Below, one piece after another: positions 1 to 12,415 of a stretch of DNA of 64,000 bases. The DNA comes from Synergistetes bacterium HGW-Synergistetes-1. Its GTDB lineage: Bacteria; Synergistota; Synergistia; Synergistales; Synergistaceae. A program made the translations under genes and the position numbers. The notes under the pieces are model-generated. The model was not told the origin of the DNA. It saw only the letters and a program-made list of their open reading frames with translations, and made no database searches. How positions within the stretch are numbered: position 1 is the stretch's first letter; each line of letters begins with the position of its first letter. Where the stretch lies: assembly GCA_002839185.1 (NCBI GenBank), contig PGXO01000005.1:1-64000 (forward strand), given 5' to 3'.

Positions 1-168
1 CTCTTCCGGAGCCTTGTCGATCATGTCGAACGGCGTAAAGTCCGCTCCGCCATGTCTCGCAAGCGTCTTCGTGATCGCCGCTGTAAGAGTCGTCTTACCA
101 TGGTCAATATGGCCTATCGTTCCTATGTTTAGATGCGGCTTGTTTCTTACAAATTTCTCCTTTGCCAT
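1..168 (-). CDS. tuf: Elongation factor Tu, N-terminal part (cut by window edge)
   Basis: EF-Tu is the GTPase that carries aminoacyl-tRNA to the ribosome. Only the first 56 residues lie in the window. They begin [20 protein letters not shown] and hold the P-loop [14 protein letters not shown], which identifies the family without doubt. The ATG at 168 follows a strong AAAGGAGG at good spacing. It is the last gene in view of the rpoBC/str operon, 46 bases after fusA. Its remainder lies left of base 1. Confidence 0.96.
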   Translation of the reverse strand, partial: MAKEKFVRNKPHLNIGTIGHIDHGKTTLTAAITKTLARHGGADFTPFDMIDKAPEE

Positions 169-214
169 TTCTGTCTTGCCTCCTTTAGATATTTCCTGTT
201 TGTTAGATCGTTTG

Positions 215-2281
215 CTATATTTTCAGAAGTTCTTCCGCTACGCTTTTCGGTACTTCGTCATAATGATCAAATGTCATCGTATACGAAGCTCTTCCTGACG
301 TCTTGCTCCTGAGGTCCGTTGCGTAACCGAACATTTCTGCAAGAGGAACAAAAGCTTTGACTATCCTGGCATTGGCTCTTGAACCCATTTCAGAAATTTT
401 ACCTCTTCTTGACGAGATGTTTCCCATGACATCACCCATGTATTCTTCAGGCACTACCACTTCAACATCCATTATTGGCTCCATAAGAACCGGGTCAGCC
501 TTTTTAATAGCTTCTTTGATCGCCATGGATCCGGCAATTCTGAAAGCCATTTCGGAACTGTCGACCTCATGGTAGCTTCCATCGACTATCGCGACCTTAA
601 TCCCTATTACCGGGTAGCCGCCAAGAATTCCGTTATTAAGAGCTTCCTCAACACCTTTTTGGGCTGCCGGAATATACTCTTTCGGTACAGAACCGCCAAT
701 TATACGGTCTTCCCATTCAAAGCCCCTTCCTCCGGCAAGAGGTTCAACTTCGAGGACTACGTCCCCGTACTGTCCCTTACCTCCGGACTGGCGAACAAAC
801 TTGCCCTGGGCCCTTGCGGGTTTCTTTATAGCTTCTCTGTAAGCGACCTGCGGGCGTCCTACCTTTACCTCTACATTGAACTCCCTGCGGAGCCTGTCAA
901 CAATAATCTCAAGGTGCAGTTCGCCCATTCCGCTTATCAGCGTCTGGCCCGTTTCCTCATTTACTGCAACATGGAAAGTCGGATCTTCCTCAGAAAGAGC
1001 GTCAAGTCCTTTTGCAAGTTTGATCTGGTCTGCCTTGCTCATTGGCTCAACGGAAAGCGAGATAACGGGCTCAGGGAATATAAGGTTCTCAAGAAGTACG
1101 GGGTCTTTTTCATCGCAAAGCGTATCCCCCGTACGTACCTGTTTGAGTCCCGGTATTGCAACTATAAGCCCTGCCTGTGCGTTCTCCAGTTCTTCACGTT
1201 TGTTTGCGTGCATCCTGAGTATCCTGCCTACTCTTTCACGGCGTCTTGTGTTTGTGTTGTAGATAGACATTCCGTTCTCAATAGAACCTGAATATATCCT
1301 GCAGAAAGCAAGCCTTCCGACAAAAGGATCGACCATGATCTTGAACGCAAGAGCAGAAAAAGGCGCATCTGCGGAAGGATGGATCAATATCTCTTTTTCT
1401 AAGTCGTCAGGATCGTGAGCTATGAGCGGAGGCATGTCCAACGGGCTTGGAAGATATGCGACGACTGCGTCAAGAAGAGGCTGCACACCTTTGTTTTTAA
1501 ATGCCGAACCGCACATGACCGGTACTATGTTGAGACCTATCGCTGCTTTTCTGATGGTCCTTCTGATCATGTCTTCGGGGACTTCCTGGCCTTCAAGATA
1601 GAGGCGCATCATTTCATCATCATAATCAGAAAGGTTCTCTATCATTTCAGACCTGGCAATCTCTACCTCTTCTTCAAGCTGAGGAGGTACTTCTGCAAGA
1701 TGAAATTCTGTTCCAAGCATGTCATCATAGATTATCGCTTTTCTGGCTACGAGGTCCACCATTCCGGCAAAACCGTCTTCCACACCAATTGGTATCTGAA
1801 TAGGAACAGCTCTCGCACCAAGACGCTTGCGCATCTGGTCTACAACGGAGAAAAAGTCCGCCCCTACCCTGTCCATTTTGTTGACGAAAGCGATCCTGGG
1901 AACATGGTATTTGTCAGCCTGACGCCATACTGTTTCTGACTGGGGTTCAACTCCGCCAACTGCACAAAAAACGGATACTGCCCCGTCAAGTACTCTCATA
2001 GAGCGCTCAACTTCAACAGTAAAGTCCACGTGCCCGGGTGTATCAATTATATTGATAAGGCAATCGCCCCAGAAACAGGTAGTCGCGGCAGATGTGATCG
2101 TGATACCACGCTCACGTTCCTGGTCCATCCAGTCCATTGTTGCAGCACCTTCATGAGTCTCACCCAGTTTGTGCTTACGGCCTGTATAGAACAGAATTCG
2201 CTCTGTCGTCGTAGTTTTACCCGCATCTATATGCGCAGCTATTCCAATATTGCGCACTTTACTCAAGTCGATGCCCTGCAT
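215..2281 (-). CDS. fusA: Elongation factor G
   Basis: EF-G is the translocation GTPase of the ribosome. The protein is 688 residues, the normal length. G motifs are visible: [12 protein letters not shown] near residue 16, DTPGHVDF near 80 and NKMDR near 134. The domain IV/V region continues to a normal C-terminus. I chose the ATG at 2281 ([11 protein letters not shown]), which matches the family start. A TTG at 2296 in the same frame would add five residues and is less likely. It lies between rpsG and tuf in the classic str order. Confidence 0.97.
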   Translation of the reverse strand: MQGIDLSKVRNIGIAAHIDAGKTTTTERILFYTGRKHKLGETHEGAATMDWMDQERERGITITSAATTCFWGDCLINIIDTPGHVDFTVEVERSMRVLDGAVSVFCAVGGVEPQSETVWRQADKYHVPRIAFVNKMDRVGADFFSVVDQMRKRLGARAVPIQIPIGVEDGFAGMVDLVARKAIIYDDMLGTEFHLAEVPPQLEEEVEIARSEMIENLSDYDDEMMRLYLEGQEVPEDMIRRTIRKAAIGLNIVPVMCGSAFKNKGVQPLLDAVVAYLPSPLDMPPLIAHDPDDLEKEILIHPSADAPFSALAFKIMVDPFVGRLAFCRIYSGSIENGMSIYNTNTRRRERVGRILRMHANKREELENAQAGLIVAIPGLKQVRTGDTLCDEKDPVLLENLIFPEPVISLSVEPMSKADQIKLAKGLDALSEEDPTFHVAVNEETGQTLISGMGELHLEIIVDRLRREFNVEVKVGRPQVAYREAIKKPARAQGKFVRQSGGKGQYGDVVLEVEPLAGGRGFEWEDRIIGGSVPKEYIPAAQKGVEEALNNGILGGYPVIGIKVAIVDGSYHEVDSSEMAFRIAGSMAIKEAIKKADPVLMEPIMDVEVVVPEEYMGDVMGNISSRRGKISEMGSRANARIVKAFVPLAEMFGYATDLRSKTSGRASYTMTFDHYDEVPKSVAEELLKI

Positions 2282-2329
2282 CGTCAACACCACCAAACTA
2301 AAACTATTTTGAAATTTTTATTCTTTTTA

Positions 2330-2800
2330 CTACCAGCGATAGTGTGCAAACGCACGGTTTGCTTCAGCCATGCGATGCGTATCTTCTCTCTTCTTTACAG
2401 AGCCGCCTTCGCCTTTACAGGCATCTGTGAGCTCGCGGGCAAGACGTTCTACCATTGGTATGCCCTTGCGTGAACGAGAGAAATTGATGATCCAACGAAT
2501 CGCAAGAGCCTGCGCTCTTTCAGGTTTAACCTCTACAGGAACCTGATATGTTGCTCCGCCAACTCTCCTTGGACGTACTTCGACGAGCGGACGAACGTTA
2601 GTCATCGCTTTTTCAAATACTTCTGCAGGTTCGATAGTAAGCCTGCTTCCAGCCAGATCCAGTGCTCCATAAAAAATTCTCTCAGCCGTGCTCTTTTTTC
2701 CGCCGAGCATTAGGCAGTTGATGAATTTTGAAATTGCCGGGTTCGCATAAACTGAATCGGGCGGCGTTATACGTTTTTTTACATGTCCTTTGCGTGGCAT
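2330..2800 (-). CDS. rpsG: 30S ribosomal protein S7
   Basis: S7 is a primary 16S rRNA binder in the 30S head near the E and P sites. The full length of 156 residues begins [10 protein letters not shown] and keeps the typical [11 protein letters not shown] stretch and the C-terminal [10 protein letters not shown]. The ATG has a GGGAGGT site nine bases upstream. It lies 30 bases after rpsL and 48 before fusA, so it is co-transcribed. In other bacteria S7 represses this operon; no S7-site structure was demonstrated here. Confidence 0.98.
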   Translation of the reverse strand: MPRKGHVKKRITPPDSVYANPAISKFINCLMLGGKKSTAERIFYGALDLAGSRLTIEPAEVFEKAMTNVRPLVEVRPRRVGGATYQVPVEVKPERAQALAIRWIINFSRSRKGIPMVERLARELTDACKGEGGSVKKREDTHRMAEANRAFAHYRW

Positions 2801-2830
2801 TTAGGACCTACCTCCCTTTAATAATACAAA

Positions 2831-3202
2831 TTACTTCGGTCTGCGAGCGCCGTAGAGCGAACGGCTCTGACGACGGTTTTCAACGCCGCCGCAGTCAAGA
2901 GTTCCCCTGATTATGTGATAACGAACACCAGGTAAGTCCTTTACACGTCCACCACGGACCAGGACTACAGAGTGTTCCTGTAAATTATGTCCTACACCCG
3001 GTATATAAGCAGTGACTTCTATTCCGTTAGTAAGACGCACACGTGCGACTTTACGGAGAGCAGAGTTAGGCTTCTTCGGTGTAACTGTATAAACACGCGT
3101 ACAAACTCCGCGGCGCTGTGGGTTCTCCTGAAGTGCAGGGGCGCTCATGCGACGCCTCTTGTCCTCTCTGCCGTTACGTATAAGCTGGCTTATTGTTGGC
3201 AA
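2831..3202 (-). CDS. rpsL: 30S ribosomal protein S12
   Basis: S12 is the decoding-centre protein of the 30S subunit. The protein has 123 residues. The loops where streptomycin resistance usually arises are wild type: [12 protein letters not shown] and [14 protein letters not shown]. The start codon is TTG at 3202, supported by GGAGGG seven to eight bases upstream; no ATG is available in a sensible place. It follows the L7Ae-like gene by 32 bases. Confidence 0.98.
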   Translation of the reverse strand: MPTISQLIRNGREDKRRRMSAPALQENPQRRGVCTRVYTVTPKKPNSALRKVARVRLTNGIEVTAYIPGVGHNLQEHSVVLVRGGRVKDLPGVRYHIIRGTLDCGGVENRRQSRSLYGARRPK

Positions 3203-3234
3203 ATAGCTCCCTCCTTCCCTATTAATATATCTTT

Positions 3235-3483
3235 CTACTTTTTAAGAAGTGCCGCCGCCGCAGTCTTTCTTGTCACGGCGCAAGCTCTTCCCAATTGCAA
3301 TGATGTTTCTGCCCATTCTACGGGCACTCCTCGTTTTGCGGCCTCTGTCAATATTTCTGCTTTCAGGGGAATATCCGCTTCTTTAGAAATAAAAATCTTG
3401 CTTACTCCATCGGCCTTAAGCTTCCTCAGAACTGAGTTTACCCCAGCTATCCTTCTGGATGAAGCGAGTTCGTTTAAAGGCAC
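3235..3483 (-). CDS. L7Ae/L30e-like K-turn RNA-binding protein (YbxF/RplGB type)
   Basis: This 82-residue protein matches the bacterial L7Ae-like proteins found between rpoC and rpsL in Firmicutes-type operons. They bind kink-turn RNA; their role on the ribosome is not settled. The family pattern is visible: [24 protein letters not shown], followed by the hydrophobic GVPVEW strand. An in-frame GTG at 3510 would give 91 residues. However, an ideal GGAGG lies inside that extension, five bases before the GTG at 3483, so the shorter form is preferred. It is the first gene after an internal promoter at 3517-3545. Confidence 0.88.
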   Translation of the reverse strand: MPLNELASSRRIAGVNSVLRKLKADGVSKIFISKEADIPLKAEILTEAAKRGVPVEWAETSLQLGRACAVTRKTAAAALLKK

Positions 3484-3516
3484 ACGAACACCTCCTGTGC
3501 AAAGGCGCACCAGAGT

Positions 3517-3545
3517 ATATTAACAGCGGAAGCCTCCGGTGTCAA
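3517..3545 (-). promoter_or_regulatory. Promoter of the L7Ae-rpsL-rpsG-fusA-tuf unit
   Basis: On the minus strand TTGACA (3545-3540) and TAATAT (3522-3517) are separated by exactly 17 bases. It lies downstream of rpoC and 34 bases before the L7Ae-like start. The -35 box falls inside the hairpin at 3524-3566. Confidence 0.7.
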
Positions 3546-3566
3546 TAAACACCTTTGCTTCCGCTG
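3524..3566 (-). terminator. Long hairpin after rpoC, probable terminator or attenuator
   Basis: Outer arms CAGCGGAAGC (3524-3533) and GCTTCCGCTG (3557-3566) pair perfectly over 10 bp. An inner GGTGT/ACACC stem pairs as well. On the minus strand it is followed by TTAATATA, only moderately U-rich, so partial rather than full termination of rpoBC transcripts is likely. It overlaps the promoter of the downstream unit. Confidence 0.6.
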
Positions 3567-3619
3567 AAAATTTTATTTGATTGTTATTTTTTAGGCAAAA
3601 CTACTTACCCTAGGAACAG

Positions 3620-6600
3620 TTATTTGTCAGCTAATGCTAACGTTTCAGCATGTACTGAAACCGTTGGTTCTGCATTTTCGGTGATCTCAACTTTCCTGTA
3701 CCTCTCAATGCCCGTTCCTGCCGGTATCAGAAGTCCTATTATTACGTTCTCCTTAAGTCCTACCAGGTTATCGACATCCCCTCTTACAGCCGAAGCTGCA
3801 AGTACCTGGGCCGTCTGCTGGAACGACGCTGCAGAGAGGAAACTGTCGGTGGCAAGTGCCGCCTTGGTAACGCCGTGCACAACCGGTCGCCACTGTGGCT
3901 CTTCTCTAAGGCGCCTTACAAAGGATATCCTCTGTATAAGTTGTTTGAAATCCGAAGGTGCCTGTTTCGGACGAACTGTTATGTCATTTGCCCCTGATGA
4001 AGCGATGTTGTCTAGGACTTTACTGGTAATTTCCTGACCTGCTTCTGCGACAATGTTTCCTTTTTCGTCCTTTACATTTTCGAGAAGAACTTTACCAAGC
4101 GCTCTCTCAGTCAATACCTGTCTGATGACCTTTTCCCTTGTGATTATATTTCCTTCGCTTTCGATTCCCGATATAGACCCTTCGACTATTCCCCTGACAA
4201 TTGAACCATCAATGCTGTGGATGATATTTTCGATTACCTCCCCATCAGAGTTAATAGCCTGTGTAAGCGGTTTGCCAAAGTAATGCTCGATCAGAACATG
4301 ATGCATCGAATCGGTCAGGTTGATATGCTCAGGTGATTTCCAAAGTTTTATTTCGTTAATGTTGTTTGCACTCAATGTCTTTATTGCAAGGGAGTCGACC
4401 AGCGCATCCATAGGAATGATCACTTTGCCGTCCTTCTCAACATCGGCAGCAAACCATGCCGCGTCTTCGCTCTCGTCAAGGACATTAGTATCCCTTACCA
4501 GCATCGGCCGCGGAGGCATAGCAACGATCTTTGCAAGGTCTGTTGCTGAGAGTCTGGTCCCGGCTTTGATAATAACTTCGTCATGTCCTTCATACGTTAA
4601 TTCCTTAATAAGCTCAAGCCCTTCCGTAGCCCTTCGGAAGCTTGCGTCTCCCAATACTACGCGCAGTTCGCCGTCCTTATCCTGGACCAAAAGTTCCCCT
4701 GCTGCTCCACCCGGCTTTAGCATCTCTCCGAGCGCCGCCTTTGTTATCTGATCCGGGGCATCACTTTCTTTTTTGATAATATCTCCCGGCGCATCAACTA
4801 TTTTACAGTCCCTGAGGAAATTGTATGATTCATCCAGAGAAGCCTGATTTTGATCCGAGATCACCCTGACGCTATCCTCAAGGTCTTCTTTCCATACCAG
4901 CTCACCAGAAACAAAAGAACTGTCTCCTTCTTCCAATACCCGAACACGGTTCACCGGCGCAACTTTGCGCAGTATAGTCTCAATGTGTTTATCATTAATC
5001 GAGACACCCTGTGACCGGTAAACTTCCTGGATACCGTCAAGCAGATAATGCTGTACCGCCTCAAGACCCTCTACTTCCAAGAGCTGCTGAGGATCAATGT
5101 ATCCCTCCGTCAATAACATTCCCTTTGATATAGTACATCCCTCTTCTATTCCTGAGAGCAGGTTCTGGGATGCCGGGATATTATAGGAGATCCTTTCCTC
5201 AGATCCGTCTTCTTTGACTACACCAATGATCAGTTTTTTCTTGCCATCCATCTCCCTGATCTCAAGGAGGGTCCCTCCAACTTCAGCAAGAATGGCAACC
5301 TTTTTGGGTCTGCGGACTTCGAAAAGCTGTTCTATCCTTGGAAGACCCTGAGTAATGTCTTCTCCTGTAAACTGACGAACTCCTCCTGTATGGAAGGTCC
5401 TCATTGTGAGCTGTGTTCCAGGTTCACCGATAGACTGAGCTGCAACGACTCCGACAGATTCTCCTATCGCTACCCTTTTCCTCGTTCCAAGATCCCTGCC
5501 ATAACAGGCTCTGCATATACCATGCCTCAAACCGCATGTAAGAGGGCTGCGTACCCAGACTGAAGTTATGCCAATAGATTCAATGTACTCTGCTTTTTCA
5601 GCTGATATCTCTTCATCCCTAACAAGCAAAGGTTCACCTGTAACCGGATGTGGAATATCCCGGAGGCTGGTCCTTCCCGTGAGTCGCTCAGACATGGAAA
5701 TAGTAGCCTTACCATCCTGTTGGAGGAGAGGGCGTATTTCAACGCCAAACTCAGTACCGCAGTCTTCTTCCATTATTATCAGGTCCTGGGCTACATCAAC
5801 AAGGCGTCTGGTAAGATAGCCAGATTTTGCTGTACGGAGAGCTGTGTCGGCAAGCCCTTTCCTTGCTCCGTGCGTGGAAATGAAGTATTCGAGCGTATTG
5901 AGACCCTCTTTGAAGTTTGCTACTATAGGATAACGAATGATCCTTCCGGAAGGGTCTGCCATAAGGCCGCGGATTCCGGCCATCTGGGCCACCTGCCCGC
6001 GTGAACCTCGAGCTCCTGAATCTACCATTATCTTCAAAGGGTTGGTGTCCTTCATGCTGTCCATGATCTTATCAGCAATGCGACGTCCAGCGTCAGACCA
6101 GAGGATATCCTTCTGTCTCATGTACTCGTCTTCGGTAAGTATTCCCATTTCGAACTGTGAAGTAAGATCCTCTTCCTGTACAAGCGTCACATCCAGTATC
6201 TCTTTCTTTTCGGGAGGCACTATTACATCCCCGACTCCAAGGCTTATGCCGCTGTATGTCGACCAGCGATACCCGAGCGTCTTTATCTCGTCAAGCATCT
6301 CGACCATAGCGGTCTGTCCTACCTTGTCGTATGCCGTATCCAAAAGTGAGCCCATCTCTTTTTTATTTATGGTTTTGTTGATGTATCTCAGATCCGGATG
6401 AAGTGCAGAATTAAAGAGCACACGGCCCGGTGATGTTTCTATCCACTTTCCGTCAACTGTTTCACATTTCCATTCAGGGTCAGCTTTCAGTCTGATCTTC
6501 GAGTTAACGTTGACAATTGAATGATCAAGAGATGACATAACATCCTCAACATCAGAGAAGTGGAGTCCCTCTCCCTTAAGTCCGTTTCTCATGCTGGTCA

Positions 6601-8632
6601 GGAAGAAAACACCAAGGATTATGTCCTGTGTCGGTATGACTACAGGTTTCCCGCTGGCAGGAGAGAGGAGGTTGTTTGAGGAAAGCATAAGCACTCTGGC
6701 CTCAGTCTGAGCCTCCAGCGAAAGCGGCACGTGAACGGCCATCTGGTCTCCGTCAAAGTCTGCGTTGAAAGCAGTACAAACCAGAGGGTGCAGCCTTATT
6801 GCCTTTCCTTCGATGAGGACAGGCTCAAATGCCTGTATTCCAAGCCTGTGAAGGGTAGGCGCACGGTTGAGCATAACAGGATGGTCTTTGATTATCCCTT
6901 CCAGTATTCCCCAAACTTCGTCTCTGCCTCGTTCTATAAACCTTCTTGCACTCTTGACATTTGGAGTAAGACCGCTTTCTACAAGCTTATGCATCACAAA
7001 AGGCTTGAAAAGCTCAAGCGCCATCTGTTTAGGAAGGCCACACTGGTATAATTTCAGACTTGGCCCTATTACTATGACAGAGCGTCCTGAATAGTCCACC
7101 CTTTTGCCAAGCAGGTTCTGGCGGAAACGTCCTTTTTTACCTCTGAGCAGGTCTGTCAGACTTTTTAGCGGCCTATTGCCTGCTCCAAGCACTGCCTTGC
7201 CCCTGCGTCCGTTGTCTATTAGCGCGTCAACAGATTCCTGCAGCATCCTCTTCTCATTGCGCACTATGATCTCAGGCGCTTTTAGCTCCTGAAGCTTGCG
7301 AAGACGGTTGTTCCTGTTGATGACCCTTCGATAAAGGTCATTCAGATCGGAAGTTGCAAAACGTCCTCCGTCCAGCTGAACCATCGGGCGAAGATCCGGG
7401 GGAATTACCGGCAGAACAGAAAGAACCATCCATCCAGGTTTGCTGTCGCTCTTTCTGAAATCTTCAGCGACCTGGAGTCTCTTGACCAGTTTCCGCTTCT
7501 TTTGGCCTGAGCACTCCGCAATATCTTCCCTAAGTGAGGAGACAAGTAAATCGATATCCATCTGTTCCAGAAGTGTATATACACCTTCCGCTCCGATCCC
7601 TGCTCCGAAGGTTTTGTCGTAGGCCGCACAAATAGTCTCTTCCCTCTCAAGGATTATGTCGGCTCTGTCGAAAGGGGACTCTCCACCATTGATAACGATA
7701 TAGCACGGGTCTTCCAGGGTCTCTGTCTCTTCTACCGTCTGGAAGCGTTTTGGGTACTTTTGGTTGTAAAGTCTGTATTCACTTTCGGAAATAACATCAT
7801 TCTTTACAAAAGGCAGATGGACGACAGAAGTCACTATGAAGGCATCCTGATTGTTCAGGACCGCCCTTTCAAATTTAAGCTCACTGTCTGCCTCTTTCAT
7901 CGCCTTGATCTTTGATTCAGCGATGATGGCATTGGATACCTGCTCGTCACCTTCTTTGAACATACGGTACGCAGGCTCTGTCTTGAAGAGTTCGTCACCG
8001 TACTCACTGAGGATACGGTTGACTTGGGACGCAGTTATTACATCACCCTCGTCAACGTTTATCTCTTCAACCTTTGTGATCCGGAAGGCCTCTTCTGCTT
8101 TGAACTTGGGATCGTAAAAACGGTGGATACGCTCTTCAGAAGCCGATATGAGCTTGCCCCTGCGGGCAAGATCTATTCTGCGGCCTTCGCTTACCACCTT
8201 ATAGACCTTCTCCCTCCGGCGTGTGGGAGCAAAATAGACCACCTTTTCGAGCTCTTTTGTAGAAGCTCCCAGCAACAGGCTAAGCCTGCTAGGGATACCT
8301 CTGAGATACCAAATATGTACCACCGGAGCTGCAAGTTCAATGTGTCCCATTCTCTCTCTGCGAACGCGGTTATCTGTGACCTCTACTCCGCAGCGGTCAC
8401 AGACAACTCCCCTGAACTTGGGGCCACTTCTTTTGTATTTTCCACAGGCGCATTCATAACTGCGGGTAGGACCAAATATTCGTTCACAGAAAAGTCCGTC
8501 TTTTTCCGGCCGGAGCGTCCTGTAATTGATAGTTTCAGGCTTTTTCACTTCACCGCTCGAAAGCTCCCTGATCCTTCCGGGAGAGGATAGTTTTGTCCTT
8601 ACTCCGGCGATTTCGCGATTTACGTTAGCCAT
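3620..8632 (-). CDS. rpoC: DNA-directed RNA polymerase subunit beta'
   Basis: Catalytic beta' subunit of RNA polymerase, 1670 residues. The N-terminal zinc ribbon (CACGKYKR and CDRCGVEV, residues about 61-85) is intact. The Mg-binding NADFDGDQ lies near residue 626. A second zinc site is [17 protein letters not shown], followed by the trigger-loop region. The active site lies about 160 residues later than in E. coli because the N-terminal third carries an extra segment, as in several non-proteobacterial lineages. The ATG at 8632 overlaps the rpoB stop by one base (TAATG), indicating translational coupling. Confidence 0.98.
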   Translation of the reverse strand: MANVNREIAGVRTKLSSPGRIRELSSGEVKKPETINYRTLRPEKDGLFCERIFGPTRSYECACGKYKRSGPKFRGVVCDRCGVEVTDNRVRRERMGHIELAAPVVHIWYLRGIPSRLSLLLGASTKELEKVVYFAPTRRREKVYKVVSEGRRIDLARRGKLISASEERIHRFYDPKFKAEEAFRITKVEEINVDEGDVITASQVNRILSEYGDELFKTEPAYRMFKEGDEQVSNAIIAESKIKAMKEADSELKFERAVLNNQDAFIVTSVVHLPFVKNDVISESEYRLYNQKYPKRFQTVEETETLEDPCYIVINGGESPFDRADIILEREETICAAYDKTFGAGIGAEGVYTLLEQMDIDLLVSSLREDIAECSGQKKRKLVKRLQVAEDFRKSDSKPGWMVLSVLPVIPPDLRPMVQLDGGRFATSDLNDLYRRVINRNNRLRKLQELKAPEIIVRNEKRMLQESVDALIDNGRRGKAVLGAGNRPLKSLTDLLRGKKGRFRQNLLGKRVDYSGRSVIVIGPSLKLYQCGLPKQMALELFKPFVMHKLVESGLTPNVKSARRFIERGRDEVWGILEGIIKDHPVMLNRAPTLHRLGIQAFEPVLIEGKAIRLHPLVCTAFNADFDGDQMAVHVPLSLEAQTEARVLMLSSNNLLSPASGKPVVIPTQDIILGVFFLTSMRNGLKGEGLHFSDVEDVMSSLDHSIVNVNSKIRLKADPEWKCETVDGKWIETSPGRVLFNSALHPDLRYINKTINKKEMGSLLDTAYDKVGQTAMVEMLDEIKTLGYRWSTYSGISLGVGDVIVPPEKKEILDVTLVQEEDLTSQFEMGILTEDEYMRQKDILWSDAGRRIADKIMDSMKDTNPLKIMVDSGARGSRGQVAQMAGIRGLMADPSGRIIRYPIVANFKEGLNTLEYFISTHGARKGLADTALRTAKSGYLTRRLVDVAQDLIIMEEDCGTEFGVEIRPLLQQDGKATISMSERLTGRTSLRDIPHPVTGEPLLVRDEEISAEKAEYIESIGITSVWVRSPLTCGLRHGICRACYGRDLGTRKRVAIGESVGVVAAQSIGEPGTQLTMRTFHTGGVRQFTGEDITQGLPRIEQLFEVRRPKKVAILAEVGGTLLEIREMDGKKKLIIGVVKEDGSEERISYNIPASQNLLSGIEEGCTISKGMLLTEGYIDPQQLLEVEGLEAVQHYLLDGIQEVYRSQGVSINDKHIETILRKVAPVNRVRVLEEGDSSFVSGELVWKEDLEDSVRVISDQNQASLDESYNFLRDCKIVDAPGDIIKKESDAPDQITKAALGEMLKPGGAAGELLVQDKDGELRVVLGDASFRRATEGLELIKELTYEGHDEVIIKAGTRLSATDLAKIVAMPPRPMLVRDTNVLDESEDAAWFAADVEKDGKVIIPMDALVDSLAIKTLSANNINEIKLWKSPEHINLTDSMHHVLIEHYFGKPLTQAINSDGEVIENIIHSIDGSIVRGIVEGSISGIESEGNIITREKVIRQVLTERALGKVLLENVKDEKGNIVAEAGQEITSKVLDNIASSGANDITVRPKQAPSDFKQLIQRISFVRRLREEPQWRPVVHGVTKAALATDSFLSAASFQQTAQVLAASAVRGDVDNLVGLKENVIIGLLIPAGTGIERYRKVEITENAEPTVSVHAETLALADK

Positions 8633-11600
8633 TAGATATCATCCCCCTGGTCGACCTTTTTAGGAGCAACATCACTAAAGAGATCCGTATCCCCATCCCT
8701 GAGCACTTCAGCTTCTTTATCTGCATCTGTCTCGTGCAGCTCTAACGGACTGTATTCTGCCGCATGTTCATGGAAGAGATCGTTGTCTATTGTTACTTTT
8801 GATGGGCGGCTCAAACCAAAATCTTCCTCAAGGCTGTCCACTGTAGAATCAGGCTTGAATGACACATGACGCCTTGATTCCCTGCCGCTGTCATCGTCTT
8901 CTTCTGAAAGCACAAGCTCTCCAAATGACCCGTCTGAGTATTTAATCTCAACATCCAGACCAAGTCCTTGAAGCTCTTTGATAAGCACCCTGAAACTTTC
9001 AGGGACACCGGGCTTGGCAAGATTTTCACCCTTAACTATTCGTTCGTAAGTCTTAAGCCTTCCTCTGATGTCATCGGATTTGACAGTAAGCATTTCCTGG
9101 AGCATGTGTGCGGCTCCATATCCTTCAAGAGCCCAGACTTCCATTTCACCGAACCTCTGGCCTCCGAACTGGGTCTTACCTCCCAGAGGCTGCTGCGTAA
9201 TCAGGCTGTAAGGCCCTATCGAACGTGCATGGATCTTGTCGTCGACAAGGTGTATCAGTTTGAGCATGTACATTACTCCGACCGCTACCTTGTTTGCCAT
9301 TGGTTCCCCTGTTCTGCCATCGTAAAGAGTTATCTTGCAGTCGTCTCTCATCTCGGGATATTTAGTTTCCTGTATTTTTTTAACATAAGGCATCAGGTCT
9401 TCTGCTGTCGCAGACTCAAATACAGGGGTCACAACCTTCCAGCCATTCTGCATAGCGACAAAACCCATTACAGTCTCGAGAACCTGACCAAGATTCATTC
9501 GGCTCGGAACTCCAAGAGGGTTAAGGACAACGTCAACAGGCGTACCATCTGAAAGATATGGCATGTCTTCTTCTGCCATGATTCTTGAAACAACACCCTT
9601 GTTTCCGTGACGTCCAGCCATCTTGTCACCCTCTGTGATCTTGCGGAACTGAGCAACATAGACCTTTACAACTTCGTTTACTCCGGGACTCATGTCTTCG
9701 CTGTTCTTATCCCTCGAAAGCCTTTTGATCTCTACTACTTTTCCGCCCTCACCATGGGGAACTCTCAAACAGGTGTCACGAACTTCGCGGGCCTTTTCTC
9801 CGAATATTGCTCTTAAAAGTTTTTCTTCAGGAGACTGGTCTGACTCTCCCTTAGGCGTTACTTTGCCTACAAGGATGTCTCCGGCCTTGACTTCCGCACC
9901 TATTCTGACAATCCCATCTTCGTCAAGATTTTTAAGAGCATCCTCTCCAACGTTCGGTATATCTCTTGAAATCTCTTCAGGACCGAGTTTAGTATCACGT
10001 GACTCGACTTCATATTCTTCGATATGTATAGAAGTGTAAAAATCTTCTTTGACCAGTTTTTGACTGAGAAGTATGGCGTCTTCAAAGTTGTAGCCCTCCC
10101 AACATACGAAAGCAACCACAACATTTCTTCCCAGAGCAAGTTCTCCCCCGTAGCATGCCTGACCGTCAGCAATAACCTCATCGGCCTCTATGCGCTGACC
10201 ATTTGCAACTATAGGCTTCTGGTGGATAATGGTACCCTGATTGGAGCGTCTGAATTTGGGCATTGTATAGATATCTTTGTCATTGTCTTCCGTCGTAATC
10301 TCAATACGGTCGGAATCTACATATGTGACCGTGCCTGCCCTTCTTGAAACAGAACATGACCCTGAGTCCTTCGCAATGCGATGTTCTATCCCTGTACCCA
10401 CTATAGGTGAATCGGGGAAAACAAGAGGCACAGCCTGTCTCTGCATGTTGGATCCCATCAATGCCCTGTTCGCGTCGTCATGTTCAAGGAATGGGATCAA
10501 AGCAGTTGATATCGAAACTATCTGCTTTGGTGATATGTCCATATACTGCAGCTGTTCCGGCAGTATCTCTATAGTGTTGTCATGATGTCTGACATATATT
10601 CCTGTACCGCCGTCTGTAGGCAACACGTGTCCTTCGTCAGAAATTGGCGTATCAGCACGTCCGACATAGTACTCATCTTCGTCGTCCGCAGAAAGGTAAA
10701 CTATCTCATCGGTCAGCATCCCGTTTACCACTTTTCTCCTGGGACAAACAAGAAAGCCGTACTCGTTGATCCTTGCAAAAGTCGCAAGGGAAGTTACCAG
10801 TCCTATATTAGGCCCTTCAGGCGTTTCTATAGGACAGACCCTTCCATAGTGGGTATGATGGACGTCACGAGCTTCAAATCCTGCTCTTTCTCTGCTCAGG
10901 CCACCGGGGCCGAGAGCGGAGAGACGGCGACGGTGCGTAAGCTCGGCAAGAGGGTTGGTCTGATCCATAAACTGAGAAAGCTGTCCTGAACCAAAAAATT
11001 CCCTCAGTGCAGCAGATATGGGCCTAACATTGATAAGGTCCTTGGCCATCGCGGTAGCAAGATCAGGAGTCGTTGTCATACGTTCCCTTGCTATCCTTTC
11101 CATCCTAAGAAGACCGATCCTTACCTGATTCTGGAGAAGCTCTCCAACGGCCCGGACCCTTCTGTTCCCAAGATGATCGATGTCATCCATATGTTCGTTT
11201 CCTTCGCGGAGCCTGATCAAACCTTTTATTATCGCGACTATATCTTCAACTGAAAGAAGGCGTTCTGTACTTGGAGTATCAAGGTTCAGCCTTCTGTTGA
11301 TCTTGTACCTTCCGACCCTCCCGAGATTATATCTGCGGGGATCAAAGAAAATACTGTTGATATATTCTCTGGCATTTTCCATACGGGCCGGTTCATTTGG
11401 CCTTAGTTTACGGAAAAGTTCAAGCATTGCCGCATCCGGGGTGGTTGTGTTGTCTCGTTCGATAGTGGCAGATATGGCTGGATCTACATCCCATACCCAG
11501 ATTTTTGTCCGGCCGCTTTCCCAAAGTGCCTCAAGATCCTCTTTAGTAAGCCTTTTGTTCTTCGGGATAGCAACAGCCCCGTCACCCTCGCCTGATACTA

Positions 11601-12330
11601 TAGCTTCTGCAAGGAGCATTCCTTTTACTTCATCTTCAACGAGGTCTCTTTCTACTTCCTTGGCTCCGAAAAGTGACAGAAGCTCATCCGTGGTCTGAAT
11701 GCCAAAAGCTCTCAGCATCAAAGTGACAGGTATTTTTTTCCTGTTGTCGATCTTAACTGAGAGCACTTCACCGGGTGCAAGATCAAATTCTATCCATGCT
11801 CCGCGATCCGGTATCAGTTTTGCCAAAAATGATTCCTGTCCGGGGATGCCTAATTCAGCGCTTAAATAAACGCCTGCCGATCTTGCAAGTTGATTAACAA
11901 CGACACGCTCAGTGCCGTTGATTATAAAAGTTCCTCTTTCTGTCATTGCAGGGAAATCACCGAGGTAGATTTCCTCTTCCTTGATCTCGCGTGTCTTCCT
12001 GTTGGCCAGCCGAATCGTCGCACGCAGAGGTCTCGACCATGTAAGGTCCCTGCTACGCGCCTCATCCAGACTCATAACCACCGGATCAACATAGTATCTT
12101 ACGAATTCAAGGGCGAATGAACCGTCATAACTTTCGATAGGAAAAACCTCATCGAAAAGTTCCTGCAGACCTTGTGAATTCCTAACGTCAGGATCAGTAT
12201 CAGACTGGAAAAACCACTGATATGAATTGCGCTGGACTTCAACAAGATCCGGTAGAGCGATTAGATTTTTTTCCTTTCCAAAAACCTTGCGCTGCTCAAA
12301 AGCCTTGCCTGATGGAGTCTTAGCCTGCAT
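8632..12330 (-). CDS. rpoB: DNA-directed RNA polymerase subunit beta
   Basis: Beta subunit of RNA polymerase, 1232 residues from the ATG at 12330 ([14 protein letters not shown]). That start has GGGAGG eight bases upstream. A longer frame reaching 12408 has no such site and runs into the promoter. The rifampicin-binding cluster is wild type ([29 protein letters not shown]). The conserved [16 protein letters not shown] and [15 protein letters not shown] segments are present. The acidic C-terminal tail ends DQGDDI. Confidence 0.98.
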   Translation of the reverse strand: MQAKTPSGKAFEQRKVFGKEKNLIALPDLVEVQRNSYQWFFQSDTDPDVRNSQGLQELFDEVFPIESYDGSFALEFVRYYVDPVVMSLDEARSRDLTWSRPLRATIRLANRKTREIKEEEIYLGDFPAMTERGTFIINGTERVVVNQLARSAGVYLSAELGIPGQESFLAKLIPDRGAWIEFDLAPGEVLSVKIDNRKKIPVTLMLRAFGIQTTDELLSLFGAKEVERDLVEDEVKGMLLAEAIVSGEGDGAVAIPKNKRLTKEDLEALWESGRTKIWVWDVDPAISATIERDNTTTPDAAMLELFRKLRPNEPARMENAREYINSIFFDPRRYNLGRVGRYKINRRLNLDTPSTERLLSVEDIVAIIKGLIRLREGNEHMDDIDHLGNRRVRAVGELLQNQVRIGLLRMERIARERMTTTPDLATAMAKDLINVRPISAALREFFGSGQLSQFMDQTNPLAELTHRRRLSALGPGGLSRERAGFEARDVHHTHYGRVCPIETPEGPNIGLVTSLATFARINEYGFLVCPRRKVVNGMLTDEIVYLSADDEDEYYVGRADTPISDEGHVLPTDGGTGIYVRHHDNTIEILPEQLQYMDISPKQIVSISTALIPFLEHDDANRALMGSNMQRQAVPLVFPDSPIVGTGIEHRIAKDSGSCSVSRRAGTVTYVDSDRIEITTEDNDKDIYTMPKFRRSNQGTIIHQKPIVANGQRIEADEVIADGQACYGGELALGRNVVVAFVCWEGYNFEDAILLSQKLVKEDFYTSIHIEEYEVESRDTKLGPEEISRDIPNVGEDALKNLDEDGIVRIGAEVKAGDILVGKVTPKGESDQSPEEKLLRAIFGEKAREVRDTCLRVPHGEGGKVVEIKRLSRDKNSEDMSPGVNEVVKVYVAQFRKITEGDKMAGRHGNKGVVSRIMAEEDMPYLSDGTPVDVVLNPLGVPSRMNLGQVLETVMGFVAMQNGWKVVTPVFESATAEDLMPYVKKIQETKYPEMRDDCKITLYDGRTGEPMANKVAVGVMYMLKLIHLVDDKIHARSIGPYSLITQQPLGGKTQFGGQRFGEMEVWALEGYGAAHMLQEMLTVKSDDIRGRLKTYERIVKGENLAKPGVPESFRVLIKELQGLGLDVEIKYSDGSFGELVLSEEDDDSGRESRRHVSFKPDSTVDSLEEDFGLSRPSKVTIDNDLFHEHAAEYSPLELHETDADKEAEVLRDGDTDLFSDVAPKKVDQGDDI

Positions 12331-12387
12331 GGGAGCAACCTCCCTGATTGGAATATTTGGTAAGAATGTACAATCGTACAAATGGGT

Positions 12388-12415
12388 ATTATAGCAAAAA
12401 AGCGACAACTGTCAA
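12388..12415 (-). promoter_or_regulatory. Promoter of rpoBC
   Basis: Minus-strand TTGACA (12415-12410) and TATAAT (12393-12388) are both perfect consensus with a 16-base spacer. Transcription should start near 12381, giving a leader of about 50 bases before rpoB. The -35 hexamer sits within the loop and second arm of the tRNA-Leu terminator. Confidence 0.85.

Noticed and set aside
569-1291. 240-codon plus-strand frame opposite fusA
   Set aside because: It lies wholly antisense to a highly conserved gene, has no ribosome site, and its composition follows the complement of EF-G codons.
8632-12408. Longer rpoB form starting at 12408
   Set aside because: The extra 26 residues run into the -10 box and terminator. 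The ATG at 12330 has an ideal ribosome site and the family start.
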